Positions 26,690 to 38,516 of a stretch of DNA of 64,000 nt are shown here, piece after piece. Made by a program: the position numbers and the translations under genes. How positions within the stretch are numbered: the first letter of the stretch is position 1; every line of letters starts with the position of its first letter. The DNA is taken from the NCBI RefSeq assembly GCF_032854445.1, contig NC_088300.1, positions 39,896,458 to 39,960,457 of the forward strand, written 5' to 3'. This DNA comes from Liolophura sinensis. Lineage: Eukaryota; Mollusca; Polyplacophora; Chitonida; Chitonidae. Under the pieces are notes generated by a model. It was not told the origin of the DNA. It saw only the letters and a program-made list of their open reading frames with translations, and did not search any database.

Positions 26690-26893
26690 ATTCCCTTATT
26701 CCTCAATTTTTTCACGTATAAAACAGCAGTTTTCAGTGCAATTTATGCACATTTTCAATTTGGTTTTGGAGACAAAACTGTATTGGTTGGATTGGCTGCC
26801 TTCAGCGCTTCAGGAAAAGTATAATTTAATCAGTCTACACAGAATAATGCCTTCGGATTATGCCTGAATAAAATTGAAGAATTGCAGAAGGTC
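26690..26893 (+). repeat. MITE-1 copy in intron 2
   Basis: Starts CCCTTATTCCTCAATTTTTT; internal GGAGACAAAACTGTATTGGT; ends AAATTGAAGAATTGCAG. Confidence 0.72.
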
Positions 26894-27429
26894 AAAAATG
26901 AGAAAACTTAATATTTGAACTCTTGATGACATGAAACAGATTTTTTTTCTTTACCTGGTGTATACTCCAGTAAAAATATATCAACATTGTGTTATTATGC
27001 CCCCTTTTTTTGAAGATCACTTTTTCTTTGGTGCCAGATTGGATTTGTCATATTTGTTTAAACATACACGCATCTTGAAAATAATCAGGAGAATAACAAA
27101 ACTGACAGGTTATATATGGAGTACATGTATATGAGCCCTCCGGTCATGTTCAAAAACTAGCCTAGTCAGTACATGCATGTAAGTTTTCCATTTTTAATAA
27201 ATTCCAGTGATTTCATTGCTTATTGGTTTCTGTGCAATAATTGTTCTAAATATTGTGTGGTTTTTATGAAAAAAAAATTGTGCAGGTTCATTTTGTCAAA
27301 TCTCAGATTAAGTATGAAAACCATCAGTGCATAAGCTTTACATATTTACTGACTTCCTGTACTCTGCTTGGTCATGGGTTCCTGTGCAATGACCACTTCA
27401 AATATTGCCCTATTTTGATAAGATTTTGT

Positions 27430-27885
27430 GTTGAAGTTCATTTTGTGGCCCTCAGATCAAGTTCATTTAGTAGCCCCCCCCCCCCCCCCCCCTTCAGAAC
27501 AAGTTGATTTTCTAGCCCCCCTCAGAACAAGTTCATTTTGTGGCCCCTCAGAACAAGTTCATTTTGTGGCCATCAGGACAAGTTCATTTTGTGGCCCCTC
27601 AGAACAAGTTCATTTTGTGGCCCCTCCTCAGAACAAGTTCATTTTGTGGCCCCTTAGAACAAGTTCATTTTGTGGCCCCTCAGAACAAGTTCATTTTGTA
27701 GCCCCCCTCAAAACAAGTTCATTTTGTGGCCCCTCCTCAGAACAAGTTCATTTTGTGGCCCTCAGAACAAGTTCATTTTGTGGCCCCTCCTAAGAACAAG
27801 TTCATTTGGTGGCCCCTCCTAAGAACAAGTTCATTTGGTGGCCCCTCCTCAGAACAAGTTCATTTTGTGGCCCCTCGGATCAAGT
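27430..27885 (+). repeat. 26 bp minisatellite, about 17 units, with poly-C
   Basis: Unit CAGAACAAGTTCATTTTGTG GCCCCT with length changes in the C run. It includes a 17-19 base poly-C at 27475-27492. The open frames crossing it are an effect of a stop-poor unit and are not considered genes. Confidence 0.92.
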
Positions 27886-28258
27886 TTGAAAACCAGCTGG
27901 ATGGATTAAGGATTTCCCTGAACCTGATTGGTTGGTGCTTTCAATGCTACATACACATGAACTTGTAACACTGCTCCAAATATTGTCTGGATTTGATAAA
28001 TAAAAAACACTCTGTTCAAGTTCAAAAGTCAATATGATTTGTGTTCAGGTTTTCCATATTTAAGGATTTTCTTCATTTTATGTAACATCAAATCACAGTA
28101 ATAAAACCAGGCAGATCTTTGCGTAAGTTTTGCATATTTATGGATTTCTTGATTCTGATTGGTCATTGGGTATAAATATGCAGTAGGCTATTTACTTCAT
28201 GTACGTGTGGATACTGCATGGTACTAATATTTTGATCCTACTTTGCTTATGTTATTAG

Positions 28259-28331
28259 ACCAGTGGAGACAGCCAGTACAATACACTGTGCCTGGGAGGC
28301 TTTACTGTTGGAGGTTGAGATGGATGCCCAG
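28259..28331 (+). CDS. F-BAR gene exon 3
   Basis: A short exon between acceptor cttatgttattag and donor CAG|gtgaga. With the A that completes the previous codon it codes for RPVETASTIHCAWEALLLEV followed by EMDAQ. The tryptophan and the acidic, hydrophobic spacing (W-x-x-L-L-x-E-V-E-x-x-A) match the pattern seen where the second F-BAR helix begins in many family members. It ends in phase 0 and joins exon 4 without a break. There is no start codon in the exon, so it is easily missed by simple ORF calling. Confidence 0.8.
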
Positions 28332-28559
28332 GTGAGATGAATTCAGCTGCTATACAAACCTTGCTGGGTCTTTGAGAAGCCTGACTGTCTACGATTGCCA
28401 TAAACAGGCATCTGTATGTCTGTGTACACGCACACACCATCAACATGAGAGGCATAAAAACTGATGGACACTTGTAGAGCATCAGCTGAATGTATTTGTT
28501 ACATGTCATGAGTAGATTTGCCAAGGTTGCTGTACTTAGCCCAAAATTTCAACCATGAC

Positions 28560-28770
28560 TAAGTCACTCATTTTTCCCTGATTCTGAGAGATTTTGTGGT
28601 TAATCATGTGTTTGAAGGTGTTGTAAGGTTTGTTTTGGAAGGCACTAGGTTGATATCCTACTGGGAAAGTGTAAGTTTCAGCAACAAAAGTACTACTTTG
28701 TTTGCCTCTGATAGTGTACTCTTTGGGCAGTTTTTAGGGCAAGTACAGTATTTTAGTGTTGGCTCAGATG
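28560..28770 (+). repeat. Dispersed repeat, first copy
   Basis: TATCCTACTGGGAAAGTGTA followed by AGTTTCAGCAACAAAAGTAC resembles 43690-43860 (ATATTCTACTGGGAAATTGT). Type unknown. Confidence 0.5.
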
Positions 28771-28852
28771 TTAAATAAATGTCAGTGGCCTGTTTGTCAC
28801 AAGAGCAGGAGTACAAGAGCTTTCCAGGCTGAGGTATTGGACAAGCTTACCC

Positions 28853-29057
28853 CAATTCTACAACTTTTTCAACTCCCTCTCCAATATTTGGAAATATTCT
28901 GAGAGAAGTATCGGGTTTAGATAAATAATTTGCACAGTTTTATGAAGCAAAGGACACAAACAGATCATTTCTAGCATCATTTTCAAAATAATTGTGTACG
29001 TTAATTCTACAGGAAAAAGTGTGTTAGTGGTTGAAAAGGTTGAAAATTTACAGTAAC
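28853..29057 (+). repeat. MITE-2 copy in intron 3
   Basis: Termini CAATTCTACAACTTTTTCAA and GTTGAAAAGGTTGAAAATTT; internal CATCATTTTCAAAATAATTG. Confidence 0.75.
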
Positions 29058-29247
29058 CAGTTTTCATGCTTCTTTTCCCCCAACCATGGTGATGGATGTC
29101 ATTATACATTATCATAATTCTAAAAATTTACATGAAAAACCAACCAAATAAATGAGTTATAAAAATTCATATATTCAGGTATAACCTTATGGCGTTGGTA
29201 ATTAAAGACTCTTGAAATTGTCCTTTGGTTCCTTGTATGTTCTATAG

Positions 29248-29400
29248 GCCCACTTGGATGTGGCGAGCTTACTTCTGAAGAATGTCTACAAACCCCTGGA
29301 TGAGGTGGCTACCCACAAAACCAGTCAAGCCAAGAAACTTCAAGGATTCAGGCAGAGCTTTGAAATGCTTGTTAGCAATACAGAAGATAAATTGGAAAAG
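29248..29400 (+). CDS. F-BAR gene exon 4 (core helix)
   Basis: 51 codons between acceptor gtatgttctatag and donor AAG|gtgaga, phase 0 at both ends. It continues the helix with AHLDVASLLLKNVYKPLDEV and later KKLQGFRQSFEML and TEDKLEK. The pattern (A/H-H-x-x-x-A-x-x-L-x-x-x-V-x-x-P-L, then a basic stretch and K-L-E-K) is the most recognisable F-BAR signature in the window: the basic residues lie on the concave, lipid-binding face in known structures. The identification rests on sequence pattern only; no alignment was run. Confidence 0.85.
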
Positions 29401-30852
29401 GTGAGATATTTCATGAAACTTATTCTTTACTTAAAGTTGGATGTGTTAACTCAGAGCACTATTCGTTCGAACCTGAATCTGTAGAAATGTTTCAGCGATG
29501 GATGAAATGCTACAACATATGTTTGTGTACAACATAATTGAACTGTCACATTTTTTTTATGAAAGCACTAAATTGAAATGAAATATATATTTATATAAAA
29601 ATATATATTTATATAAAGTTATCATTGGTTTATTTTAAATTATTGAAGTAGGAATTAGTGGAGACGTCTTTGTAAAGGGAAAGCACCAAATTGAAATGAA
29701 ATATATATTTATATAAAAATATATAGTTATATAAAGTTATCACTGGTTTATTTTAAATTATTGAAGTAGGAATTAGTGGAGACGTCTTTGTAAAGGGAAA
29801 GCACCAAATTGAAATGAAATATATATTTATATAAAAATATATAGTTGTATAAAGTTATCGTTGGTTTATTTTAAATTATTGAAATAGTTATTAGTGGAGA
29901 CGACTTTGTAAAGGGGAAGCACCCTGCTGAAACTGCTGTAACAGGGCATGATCTCCCTTGTAAATAGGCCTGCTCTGCTGACAGTTGAGTTAGTCTGTGT
30001 TTATGTCAGCTGACAACGTAGTTATGTCAGTGCCATCAATCTCATAACCAGGACGGGATAGAATGTGAGGTATTCGGAACTGTACGTCATAGAGCGTGAG
30101 CTGACGTCAGTTAGGCGCTAGCCATGCTTTTGTTACTTGTTATGAACCAACTGCAATTTGTTAACATACTAACAATTAACGGAAGAAACAATTTTCCTTG
30201 TAACATTATTCTGTGACATGAAAAAGAAGTCCATTAGGTGTACAATGAATGTATGCTTGTACTTTAGTTGGTACATGTTTTGGTGTGGAGGATCAATTAT
30301 TTTGATATTCATATTTGTATTATTGATCACTTTACCTAAAATATCTAACTTTGAGGCTATAAATTTTTCTGAAGAATTTAAACAAATTTCCAAGTGAGTA
30401 CAACACTAGGTGCTTTATATGGCAGGGAATATGTTCCCATTGCTATTTTCCCAGTCTTAGACACAGCGAGTTATTATTTTTCAAATAGCCAGATTTAGGA
30501 GTAATGTGTTGTATATGTAACATATTTTATCAACCATGTTCCCATTACACAAGGACACTACTAGTTCTTTTATTATGATCACGATGATGTTACGTGAATT
30601 TGGTATGGAATTGCTTTTCGCTTAAAGTAAAGCAAAAACAGTATATTTCTATGCTCAGACATAGGCCTCCATGCATTTAGAACAACATACATGTCGGTTC
30701 TGCTGAACCTAGCTGGTATTATGTATCGAATTGGGTGGTGGATTATCAGAAACTCATTTTGTCAGATTCTTAGTTTCTTTTATTTCAAGGTAGTTGGTTG
30801 ACTACAAAGAGCAAAATGAAGCAGAATTAATACCCTTTGTCATTCGTTTCAG
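29401..30852. other. Intron 4
   Basis: Holds the 118 bp tandem repeat; otherwise unique AT-rich sequence. Confidence 0.7.
29570..29920 (+). repeat. 118 bp tandem repeat, three units
   Basis: Units start AAATTGAAATGAAATATA at 29570, 29688 and 29806 and end GACGTCTTTGTAAAGGGAAA. Each contains AT-rich ATATATTTATATAAA blocks. Confidence 0.9.
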
Positions 30853-31035
30853 TGTCTCAAAGGTTACCACGAAAGCTATCAAGTATTCAAAATGTCAAAT
30901 GGCTCATCCATGCCGGGAACCAGAGAGGCGGCAAAGATCAGTTTTTACAATGCCCACAATGACTATCTCCTTCAACTACGCTCTTCCAACAGACTAATAG
31001 AACAGTTCCATCTGGTACTACCCCAGGTGTTAGAG
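30853..31035 (+). CDS. F-BAR gene exon 5 (HNDYLL motif)
   Basis: 61 codons between acceptor cattcgtttcag and donor GAG|gtaggc, phase 0 at both ends. It includes CLKGYHESYQVFKMSNGSS, then AAKISFYNAHNDYLLQL and LVLPQVLE. The H-N-D-Y-L-L-x-L-x-x-x-N pattern resembles the ARNDYLL / ARNEYLL stretch of FCHSD and srGAP F-BAR domains, and more distantly the HNxYVL stretch of Fes/Fer. This is the residue evidence for the FCHSD/srGAP/Fes-like subclass. A 54 bp minisatellite starts 150 bp into the following intron. Confidence 0.85.
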
Positions 31036-31177
31036 GTAGGCTAACTATGTATTTATATTAATATTGTAGATTAATCTTCTGATACAAATATCAGTGTGCA
31101 TGCACAGTATGGGGTACAGACCCGTAAATCCTCCTCTGGTTGTAGCCAGACGGTCCGTGTAGGATGTTTAGACGATA

Positions 31178-32265
31178 CGCAGATGGTGAACAAATCCGCT
31201 GTCAACATCAGAGTATCATCTGGCCATCATACGCAGATGGTGAACAAATCTGCTGTCAACATCAGAGTATCAACTGGCCATCATACGCAGATGGCGAACA
31301 AATCCACTGTCAACATCAGAGTATCATCTGGCCATCATACACAGATGGTGAACAAATCTGCTGTCAACATCAGTGTATCATCTGGCCATCATATGCAGAT
31401 GATAAACAAATCTGCTGTCAACATCAGAGTATCATCTGGCCATCATATGCAGATGGTGAACAAATCCGCTGTCAACATCAGAGTATCATCTGGCCATCAT
31501 ATGCAGATGGTGAACAAATCTGCTGTCAACATCAGAGTATCATCTGGCCATCATACGTAGATGGTGAACAAATCCTCTGTCAACATCAGAGTATCATCTG
31601 GCCATCATACACAGATGGTGAACAAATCTGCTGTCAACATCAGGGTATCATCTGGCCATCATACACAGATGGTGAACAAATCAGCTGTCAACATCAGAGT
31701 ATCATCTGGCCATCATATGCAGATGGCGAACAAATCCACTGTCAACATCAGAGTATCATCTGGCCATCATACGCAGAGGTCAAGCAGATCTGCTGTCATC
31801 ATCAGCCTAGCATCTGGCCATCATATGCAGATGGTGAACAAATCCGCTGTCAACATCAGAGTATCATCTGGCCATCATATGCAGATGGTGAACAAATCTG
31901 CTGTCAACATCAGAGTATCATCTGGCCATCATACGTAGATGGTGAACAAATCCTCTGTCAACATCAGAGTATCATCTGGCCATCATACACAGATGGTGAA
32001 CAAATCCGCTGTCAACATCAGAGTATCATCTGGCCATCATACACAGATGGTGAACAAATCTGCTGTCAACATCAGAGTATCATCTGGCCATCATACACAG
32101 ATGGTGAACAAATCCCCTGTCAACATCAGAGTATCATCTGGCCATCATATGCAGATGGCGAACAAATCCACTGTCAACATCAGAGTATCATCTGGCCATC
32201 ATACGCAGAGGTCAAGCAGATCTGCTGTCATCATCAGCCTAGCATCTGGCCATCATACGCAGATC
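31178..32265 (+). repeat. 54 bp minisatellite, 20 units, in intron 5
   Basis: Unit CAGATGGTGAACAAATCYGC plus TGTCAACATCAGAGTATCAT and CTGGCCATCATACG. The length is a multiple of three, so two frames stay open through the array and give a 383-codon frame (18-residue units such as YADGEQIRCQHQSIIWPS). It lies between exons 5 and 6, whose phases join without it, so it is intronic. Variant units (CAGAGGTCAAGCAG) at 31773 and 32205 are 432 bp (eight units) apart, showing a higher-order duplication. Confidence 0.96.
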
Positions 32266-33095
32266 ATGGCGTCATGATCAGTGTATCATTTTATGACATT
32301 ACTAGACAGGCATAAAATTCTAGTTTCAGTTTACACTTGAATATTTATTTTTACTTTCCTGTAAAACTGTGATAAGGCCTTTCCAGATCCAATAAAGCGA
32401 CACTAGCTTTTAATTAGTCTCAAAGTCTTCTGCAGGGCAATAATCATGATGTAATTATGTAAATCTGTCCCAATGCCATGACCGTGAACTTTCTAACACA
32501 GCCTAGTATGAATTAGCGCAGTTTTGCATGTGGGAGATGGATATGGGTACGTTAGTATTTCCATAAAACATCTACCATATATTGGGTACAACATTTGTTA
32601 AAAATGGACCCTGTTGATTCTCACTTTTGAGGTCCGTAATGTCACAGGGGTATGTTCACTACACAGCTCCATGCAATTAGAACGGACCTGTCAAAAATAG
32701 GACTTGATGAATTGCCTTTCGATCCTTGCCACTAAGGTTGTACAAATTTAGTGTGAGGAACATGGACACATCCTTGAACTTTCAGCTTTCTGGATATGAG
32801 TAACTATTAATATTCAGTGCTGGATAAAGTATATGCAATTGTAGCAGGCTCCCTTTTGGGCTTACCGTGCCCTAGCCATGCACGTATGTATGAAAGTCAT
32901 CAGACAAAGATGTCATGAAGTTATCGAAGGCTTTTACATGACTCAAGTCAGAACATCAACAAATGGCCTGTGTGATGGTGAAAGGTACCTTACATTAATG
33001 ACAATAGACTTTGATCTGGATACGTGGACCATCTGCATACCATGGCCGCAGAAATGTGTCACAATTGCTGGGGGGGGAACATGATCGGCAGACTG

Positions 33096-33318
33096 TCAGC
33101 ATACCATATATCTACTAGGTACGTCTGCATACCATATACCTACTAGGTATGCCTGCATACCATATACCTACTAGGTAGGTCAGCATACCATATACCTACT
33201 AGGTAGGTCTGCATACCATATACCTACTAGGTAGGTCTGCATACCATATAACTACTAGGTAGGTCAGCATACCATATACCTACTAGGTAGGTCAGCATAC
33301 CATATACCTACTGTCTGC
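33096..33318 (+). repeat. 28 bp minisatellite, eight units, in intron 5
   Basis: Unit GCATACCATATACCTACTAG GTAGGTCT. Each unit has a near-palindrome ACCTACTAGGTAGGT. Confidence 0.93.
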
Positions 33319-33610
33319 ATATCCCCGGGTATGTTGGCCGTAGGACTTAGCGTTAGGATCTGGCTGCAGTGTACATACCAGAGGTCAGTTTGTTTTACAG
33401 ATACATAAAAAACAAAAATTGTGGTTTTAAGGGAATTTAAGAAATTTAAGCCAAACATTTTTGAGGCATATTTTATGTCTCTTAAATACCCCTTTATTTT
33501 ATTCATATTCTGTCAATTGTCTAAAAAAATTTTGGAAATGACGTCATCAATGAACTAACAGTGTTAGCAGGAACAGGTTAGCGAAATAAAACATGTTTTT
33601 CTTTTTCCAG

Positions 33611-33691
33611 GAACTTGAAGAAATTCACATCGACACCAGCAACACCATAAATGTGGCGATAGAAAGTCATGCTCTCTTACTACTCACAAAG
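33611..33691 (+). CDS. F-BAR gene exon 6
   Basis: 27 codons between acceptor ttttctttttccag and donor AAG|gtaagc, phase 0 at both ends. The product reads ELEEIHIDTSNTINVAIESH then ALLLLTK, continuing the third long helix of the F-BAR domain (VLPQVLE|ELEEIHID at the junction). The intron that follows carries a SINE-A tail starting within about 10 bases of the donor. Confidence 0.82.
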
Positions 33692-33699
33692 GTAAGCCT

Positions 33700-33805
33700 A
33701 TGCCCGATTTCCTCCCACCATAACGCTCGCCGCCGTCGAATAAGTGAAATATTCTTGAGTACGGCGTAAAACACCAATCAGATAAATAAATAAATAAACA
33801 AAGGT
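33700..33805 (+). repeat. SINE-A tail in intron 6, next to the donor
   Basis: Starts about 9 bases after the exon 6 donor: CCCGATTTCCTCCCACCATA to CACCAATCAGATAAATAAAT. Head and first part of the body are missing. Confidence 0.88.
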
Positions 33806-35204
33806 AATCACCGGTTTTCATCTTGACGCCAGCTTATCTGCATGAAGGTTGTTTAAAGTTTAGATTGATAGAATCTGGAATGCTGTCCTAGCTAAATTAT
33901 AACCATTTCAAAAAGCATACTTTTTTCAAAAATTTCAAAAAAAAAAATTTCTTTTATGGAAGTTATTGATCATTGTAAATGGCCAAAAGTAGACCTGTAC
34001 CTCCAGGTTTTCATTTCCCTGGCCTGTTGTACTGTAGACAGTGATCTGTTTGGGTTCACATGGCGAGTAATTATCACCTACACCCGGCATACGTCAGTAT
34101 GTGTCTGCTGTCACATAATTTAGTATCCATGCTGGTCAGAGCGCCCCATGGTAAACAGTCTGCTGTAGACAGCTAGCAGTACATGTACACTGACACATAA
34201 CTGATATCGCATCATTTGTCCTTATTTCCTGAATGTGGATCCAGCTTCATAAGTTTGTCAGTTCAAAGGTAGATTGGATCTATGTCACGGATCATCTTCT
34301 AACTGCCTTCACTGACGGATGGTATTGAGCTTATGTCTGCACTGAAAGAGTTCAGTTGATTCATTGCCAGTGTTAAACATGATTAGTTTAAACTTTGCGT
34401 GGATTAGTATTCGTGCAGTCTTCCTGGTTAGCCTTGATGCAAATGGATTGGCTGGAATCAGAGGGTGTGTCTCAGTATTGATGATGATTAGAATACTACA
34501 GTACTTCTATACACTAGACTATGGGAAAGTTCTCAGATAATATAAAACTTAATGTAGAAGAAATTTGGTTGGAGTGTTGGAAATGTAGAATATATGTAGA
34601 AATGTGTATTGATTTGTGGAGAAATTAAGAGTGGAGATTCGAGTTGGAACTCTTTTATAGATAAAGGCCGTAAAAGTCCAACTGTAATTGTATAATGTGA
34701 CATGTCAAAAATGTTTCGCAACTATTTTTGACCACATTTACTATAACATGGAGGAAAAAAGTTTCACAAAAAGTAATTTAGAGTTGACGAACAATGAAGA
34801 AAATTGAGGAGCCGAACGTTTCTGAACTTCCTATGAAGGAAATAGGTGTCATTTGTGCCTCTCGAACAGGGTGAGACAGGTGAGCGGTAAATGAAAGTAA
34901 ACAAAGGTTGCCTAATATTTTTCACAAGTCACAAGATTGGAGTTGGACTTTTTTACCTTTACCTTTCCTCTAGTGCTGTTTGCAAAGAAAGTGAGCCTAA
35001 GGTCTTAAAGGTTCGCTTTGTATTTTTGCCATTTAATAATGTTAGAACTGTCCTGCTTTTCAGTGTCTTGTTAATATTTTATTAAATATAAATACATAAT
35101 TGTACTGTACTGAGAATACAAATGGCATTGTACAAAGTGGCAACACTTAAATTGTTTAAATTAATGGGTCTTTTTTTTTTTTTGAAGAGATTGGTGAATC
35201 ACCC

Positions 35205-35283
35205 ATGGTCATGTATTTCCTTCCATCGTTATGCTGGCCACCATTGTATAAGTGAAAACTCCAATGAAATAAATAAATAATTA
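35205..35283 (+). repeat. SINE-A tail fragment
   Basis: ATGCTGGCCACCATTGTATA then an AATGAAATAAATAAATAATT tail; part of the signature is deleted. Confidence 0.7.
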
Positions 35284-37174
35284 AACTTAGATGAAGTAAA
35301 TTATTGTGTGAGAGAGGAGAAAGTGTGGAAGTGTCAGTGCATGCTTTGTTTTTGTGTTCACGTTATGTTTGAACTAGTTCAGAATTCACGGAGAGGAAAT
35401 GACTTTGGCAATAAATGTTCATCTGTTGAAAACAAAAGCTAATCAAAAGTGATTTTCCAAGCTATGCCTTTTTTTTTGTTTAGCCCAGGATAAGGCTCTA
35501 TGTCTCAAGCAAATCAATCAGACGAAGTCTGGTATCTATAGATGTTTTCTGGAAGCGTATGAGAATTGAGCGTATTTTTAGAACATGCACATTTTAACAG
35601 GTGGATATTTTTTGTTAATTAATTTAGTTAATTAATTCCGTTGTGGTGAGGTGCCAAAGGAGACTACTGTATTTAGTTCATTTAATTTACTGGCCAATCT
35701 GTGTTGCGCATAGTTTGCAGATCTTCTTTCTGAACAATTCATGACAACAAGTGGAAACTTGCTACGATTAAGTCTTGCTACATTGTTGCCTATTAATTTA
35801 CTTCAAGACACCTGTCTATCAGATCAGTTTTGTATATAAGGAAAAAAAGTAAGTACATAGTGTAATCTTGCATATATCTTGAGTAAAGGAGTACTTCTGA
35901 GAAAACTTTCTGTTTGGAAATGTTGGCTGTGTTTAATCACAAAAAGTTCTTTCAACGATAATTGTTAGCACTTATATAATGTTGGGGCAGGATCATTGTT
36001 AAAGCTTTATCCTAAAGTTTGACTTATTTGGTTTTATATCAGCATAATTGTCAGGAATATTTCACTTGTTCTGCAGAGGTAATACAACTAGTGAGTGCAG
36101 AACGTACACTGAACCTGCATGGTACAAAACATCACCTTTAGTAAATATTTGTTTTTGCCATATTATGGCAATATTTGGAAGATATGGGTTTCCAATATTT
36201 CATTTGTATTAAAGTTTAGTCGTTGAATCCAATGCCCACAACAGTAAGCGGTTTTGAAAAGTAACTGGAAGGAATTGTGACTCCAGGGTGCACATCTTGG
36301 GTCAACATACTGGCATGGCTGTATTTCTCTAGAAAATGTTCATAAATTCCAGAAGTTGCATTTCCTTTCTGACTCAAGTGAACATTTTAATTAGTCATCA
36401 CATGGAAGAAGATGGCTATGTAATTTAGAACATGTTTCAGCTGTTGATCACACAGCTACATAGTAACTACATGTTTTAGATTGTGTCTTCCTTAGCAAAG
36501 CATTGAAAACACAGCAATTGATCTCGACTTTCCAATTCCTCTCCAAACAGTGTTTTGTACCTGGGTTGGCTGACGTGTCTGGTGGATCACATGGTTTTTA
36601 AAGGGCTGTGAAAACCGTGGAGTTTGAAACTAACTTTTCCAGGCCTTGGAAAGCCTTGGAAATGGTGGGGTTTTAGTTGTATGTAGTTTAACTTGGAAAA
36701 AGCCTTGAAATAGAGACTGCAGAATCAACCCAAACCACTCTGTATAGTACGCTGACATCCTCTTGCAAACATTTGTTTTGTAACTTTGATGGACTGAAAG
36801 TTCTGGCAAATAATTGTTTTAAATGTGCGTAAGTGTAGATTATTTATTATTGGAAAATGTGAAGTTTGGGCATGAAAAAACCTTGACAGAGTGTGCAAAT
36901 TTGAAATTTTCAAATTGTGTGAAGCCTTAATGTTTATGTCAGTGAGGAATAAAATTTGCTGTAAAAAAGTTGGTCCAAAGGACTTGCACATACAGATGCT
37001 TGTAAAGCTAAAAAGGTATTTGTAGTTCACAAACATTGTAATGTAACAACATCAGGTAATGATTCTTTATATACCGAACTTTAGTGAGCTGGAGTATCAA
37101 CTCGTTTACGCAGGACACAATTGGGGCTGCGACGAACACACTTACTTGCTATTGGAGGTGATGTGCAGATTTTA

Positions 37175-37374
37175 TTCATTTATTTATTGGTGTTTTACGC
37201 CGTACTCAAGAACATTTCACTTCTACGACGGCGGCCAGCATTATGCTGGGTGGAAAGTGGGCAGAGCCTGGGGGAAACCCACGGCCATCTGCAGGTTGCT
37301 GACAGACCTTCCCACGTACGGCTGGAGAGGAAACCAGCATGAACTGGACTTGAGCTCACAGCGACCGCATTGGT
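37175..37374 (-). repeat. SINE-A with TSD in intron 6
   Basis: Reverse copy lacking the tRNA-like head. Flanked by GATG(TG)CAGATTTTA at 37160-37174 and 37375-37387. Confidence 0.92.
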
Positions 37375-38345
37375 GATGCAGATTTTAAGCTGAAATGTGA
37401 AAGCTGATTGAGTGAACAGTGGAGGAATTCAGTAACAATAATGTGTCACAAAGGTATAAATGTAGGCCTATTTAGGCCTGTATTTAAATGTAGGCCTATT
37501 TAGGCCTGTGTTTATACCTCCAAGCCTATATATCCATATTTCACAAGTACATGCATACATACATGTAGATTTAGATATGCAAATAATGGGTGAATATTTG
37601 CTGAAGCAGAAATGGTATTGGATGTGATTGTTTGTGTAGCTAGTTCTTGGGGGAGCTTTGACACAGTTAACGTGATGTACTGGCTGGTATAGACCAATCA
37701 GTTTGCAGTTTTGTTACAGGGCTAATGTGTACATAGTGGGAGGCTGTGATCCCATGTAAAGTTGTACGGAAATCATCAGACCTATGCTTAATCAAATATA
37801 GCGTACTAATCACCTAACTATGGCAGTCTGCAGGCATTGCATGGGTATATGCATTTGACCTGCGCTTGGCAGAATTGAAAAACAAACCGTTGCATGTTGC
37901 CTGGTTTAGGGTTCTTTGGTCACACTCATCAACATGGATGTAGCAGCAAAGCTTTCTGGTTGGGGGATCAAAGTTGCAGAAGAGCATAGTTTCAGGGTGA
38001 GAAAAGCTTACATTATCAGGTATTGATTTGAAGCAGTCTTTGGAGACTATCAATGCCAGGACCAGCTGCTCTAGTTATAAACTGTCGTTCACATGGCATT
38101 TGCGATTATCAGCCCATGGGCAAATAGATATACCTGTGTAAATCAACCCCATGTAAGGTGTGCCCAAGATGGTGACCTTTTCTGCACGTAGTTCCGCCAG
38201 CTTTATTTGCTCGTAAGAAGACCCATCGTGTTTCTTTACCTGCAGCAGGTAGCTCTCAGACATTTATTAATGATGGATTCACTTATGAATATTAGATGTG
38301 ACTGCATAACTTATCTGACTGTGTATGTTTGTTATATGTGGACAG

Positions 38346-38516
38346 GCTACGGAACAGCATCGGAGATTTGAAAGTCTACTAAAGGTGTGTAGGCAGGTGA
38401 ATCCCCAGCTTGATATATCCTCATTTGTGAAGGCGGTCAGCCCAGAACCGTTAAGGCTGGAACTCTCCATTCACCAGTTTAGCCCACCACCTGATCTGAA
38501 CCTAAACAATCCAGAG
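38346..38516 (+). CDS. F-BAR gene exon 7
   Basis: 57 codons between acceptor tatatgtggacag and donor GAG|gtaagc, phase 0 at both ends. It codes for ATEQHRRFESLLKV, then a loop-like stretch with FVKAVSPEPLRLEL and FSPPPDLNLNNPE. The position just after the long F-BAR helices and the change to a proline-containing extended segment match the end of the F-BAR domain in FCHSD, srGAP and Fes/Fer proteins. The acceptor has a weaker pyrimidine tract than its neighbours, but the frame is unambiguous. Confidence 0.82.

Larger units (their letters stand above)
25981..28258. other. Intron 2
   Basis: Holds a MITE-1 copy and the 26 bp tandem array; otherwise unique AT-rich sequence. Confidence 0.7.
33806..38345. 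other. Intron 6
   Basis: 4.6 kb without a supported gene. It holds a short SINE-A tail at 35205-35283, a SINE-A copy at 37175-37374 and two copies of AATGTAGGCCTATTTAGGCC at 37448-37510. Confidence 0.65.

Noticed and set aside
27428-27968. Repeat-rich frames such as FILWPLRTSSFCGP
   Set aside because: Translation of the 26 bp minisatellite. The frame follows the C-run length, not selection.
31164-32315. 383-codon frame across the 54 bp array as a repeat-protein gene
   Set aside because: It is open only because the unit has no stop and is a multiple of three. A second frame is open as well, and the flanking F-BAR exons join in phase without it.
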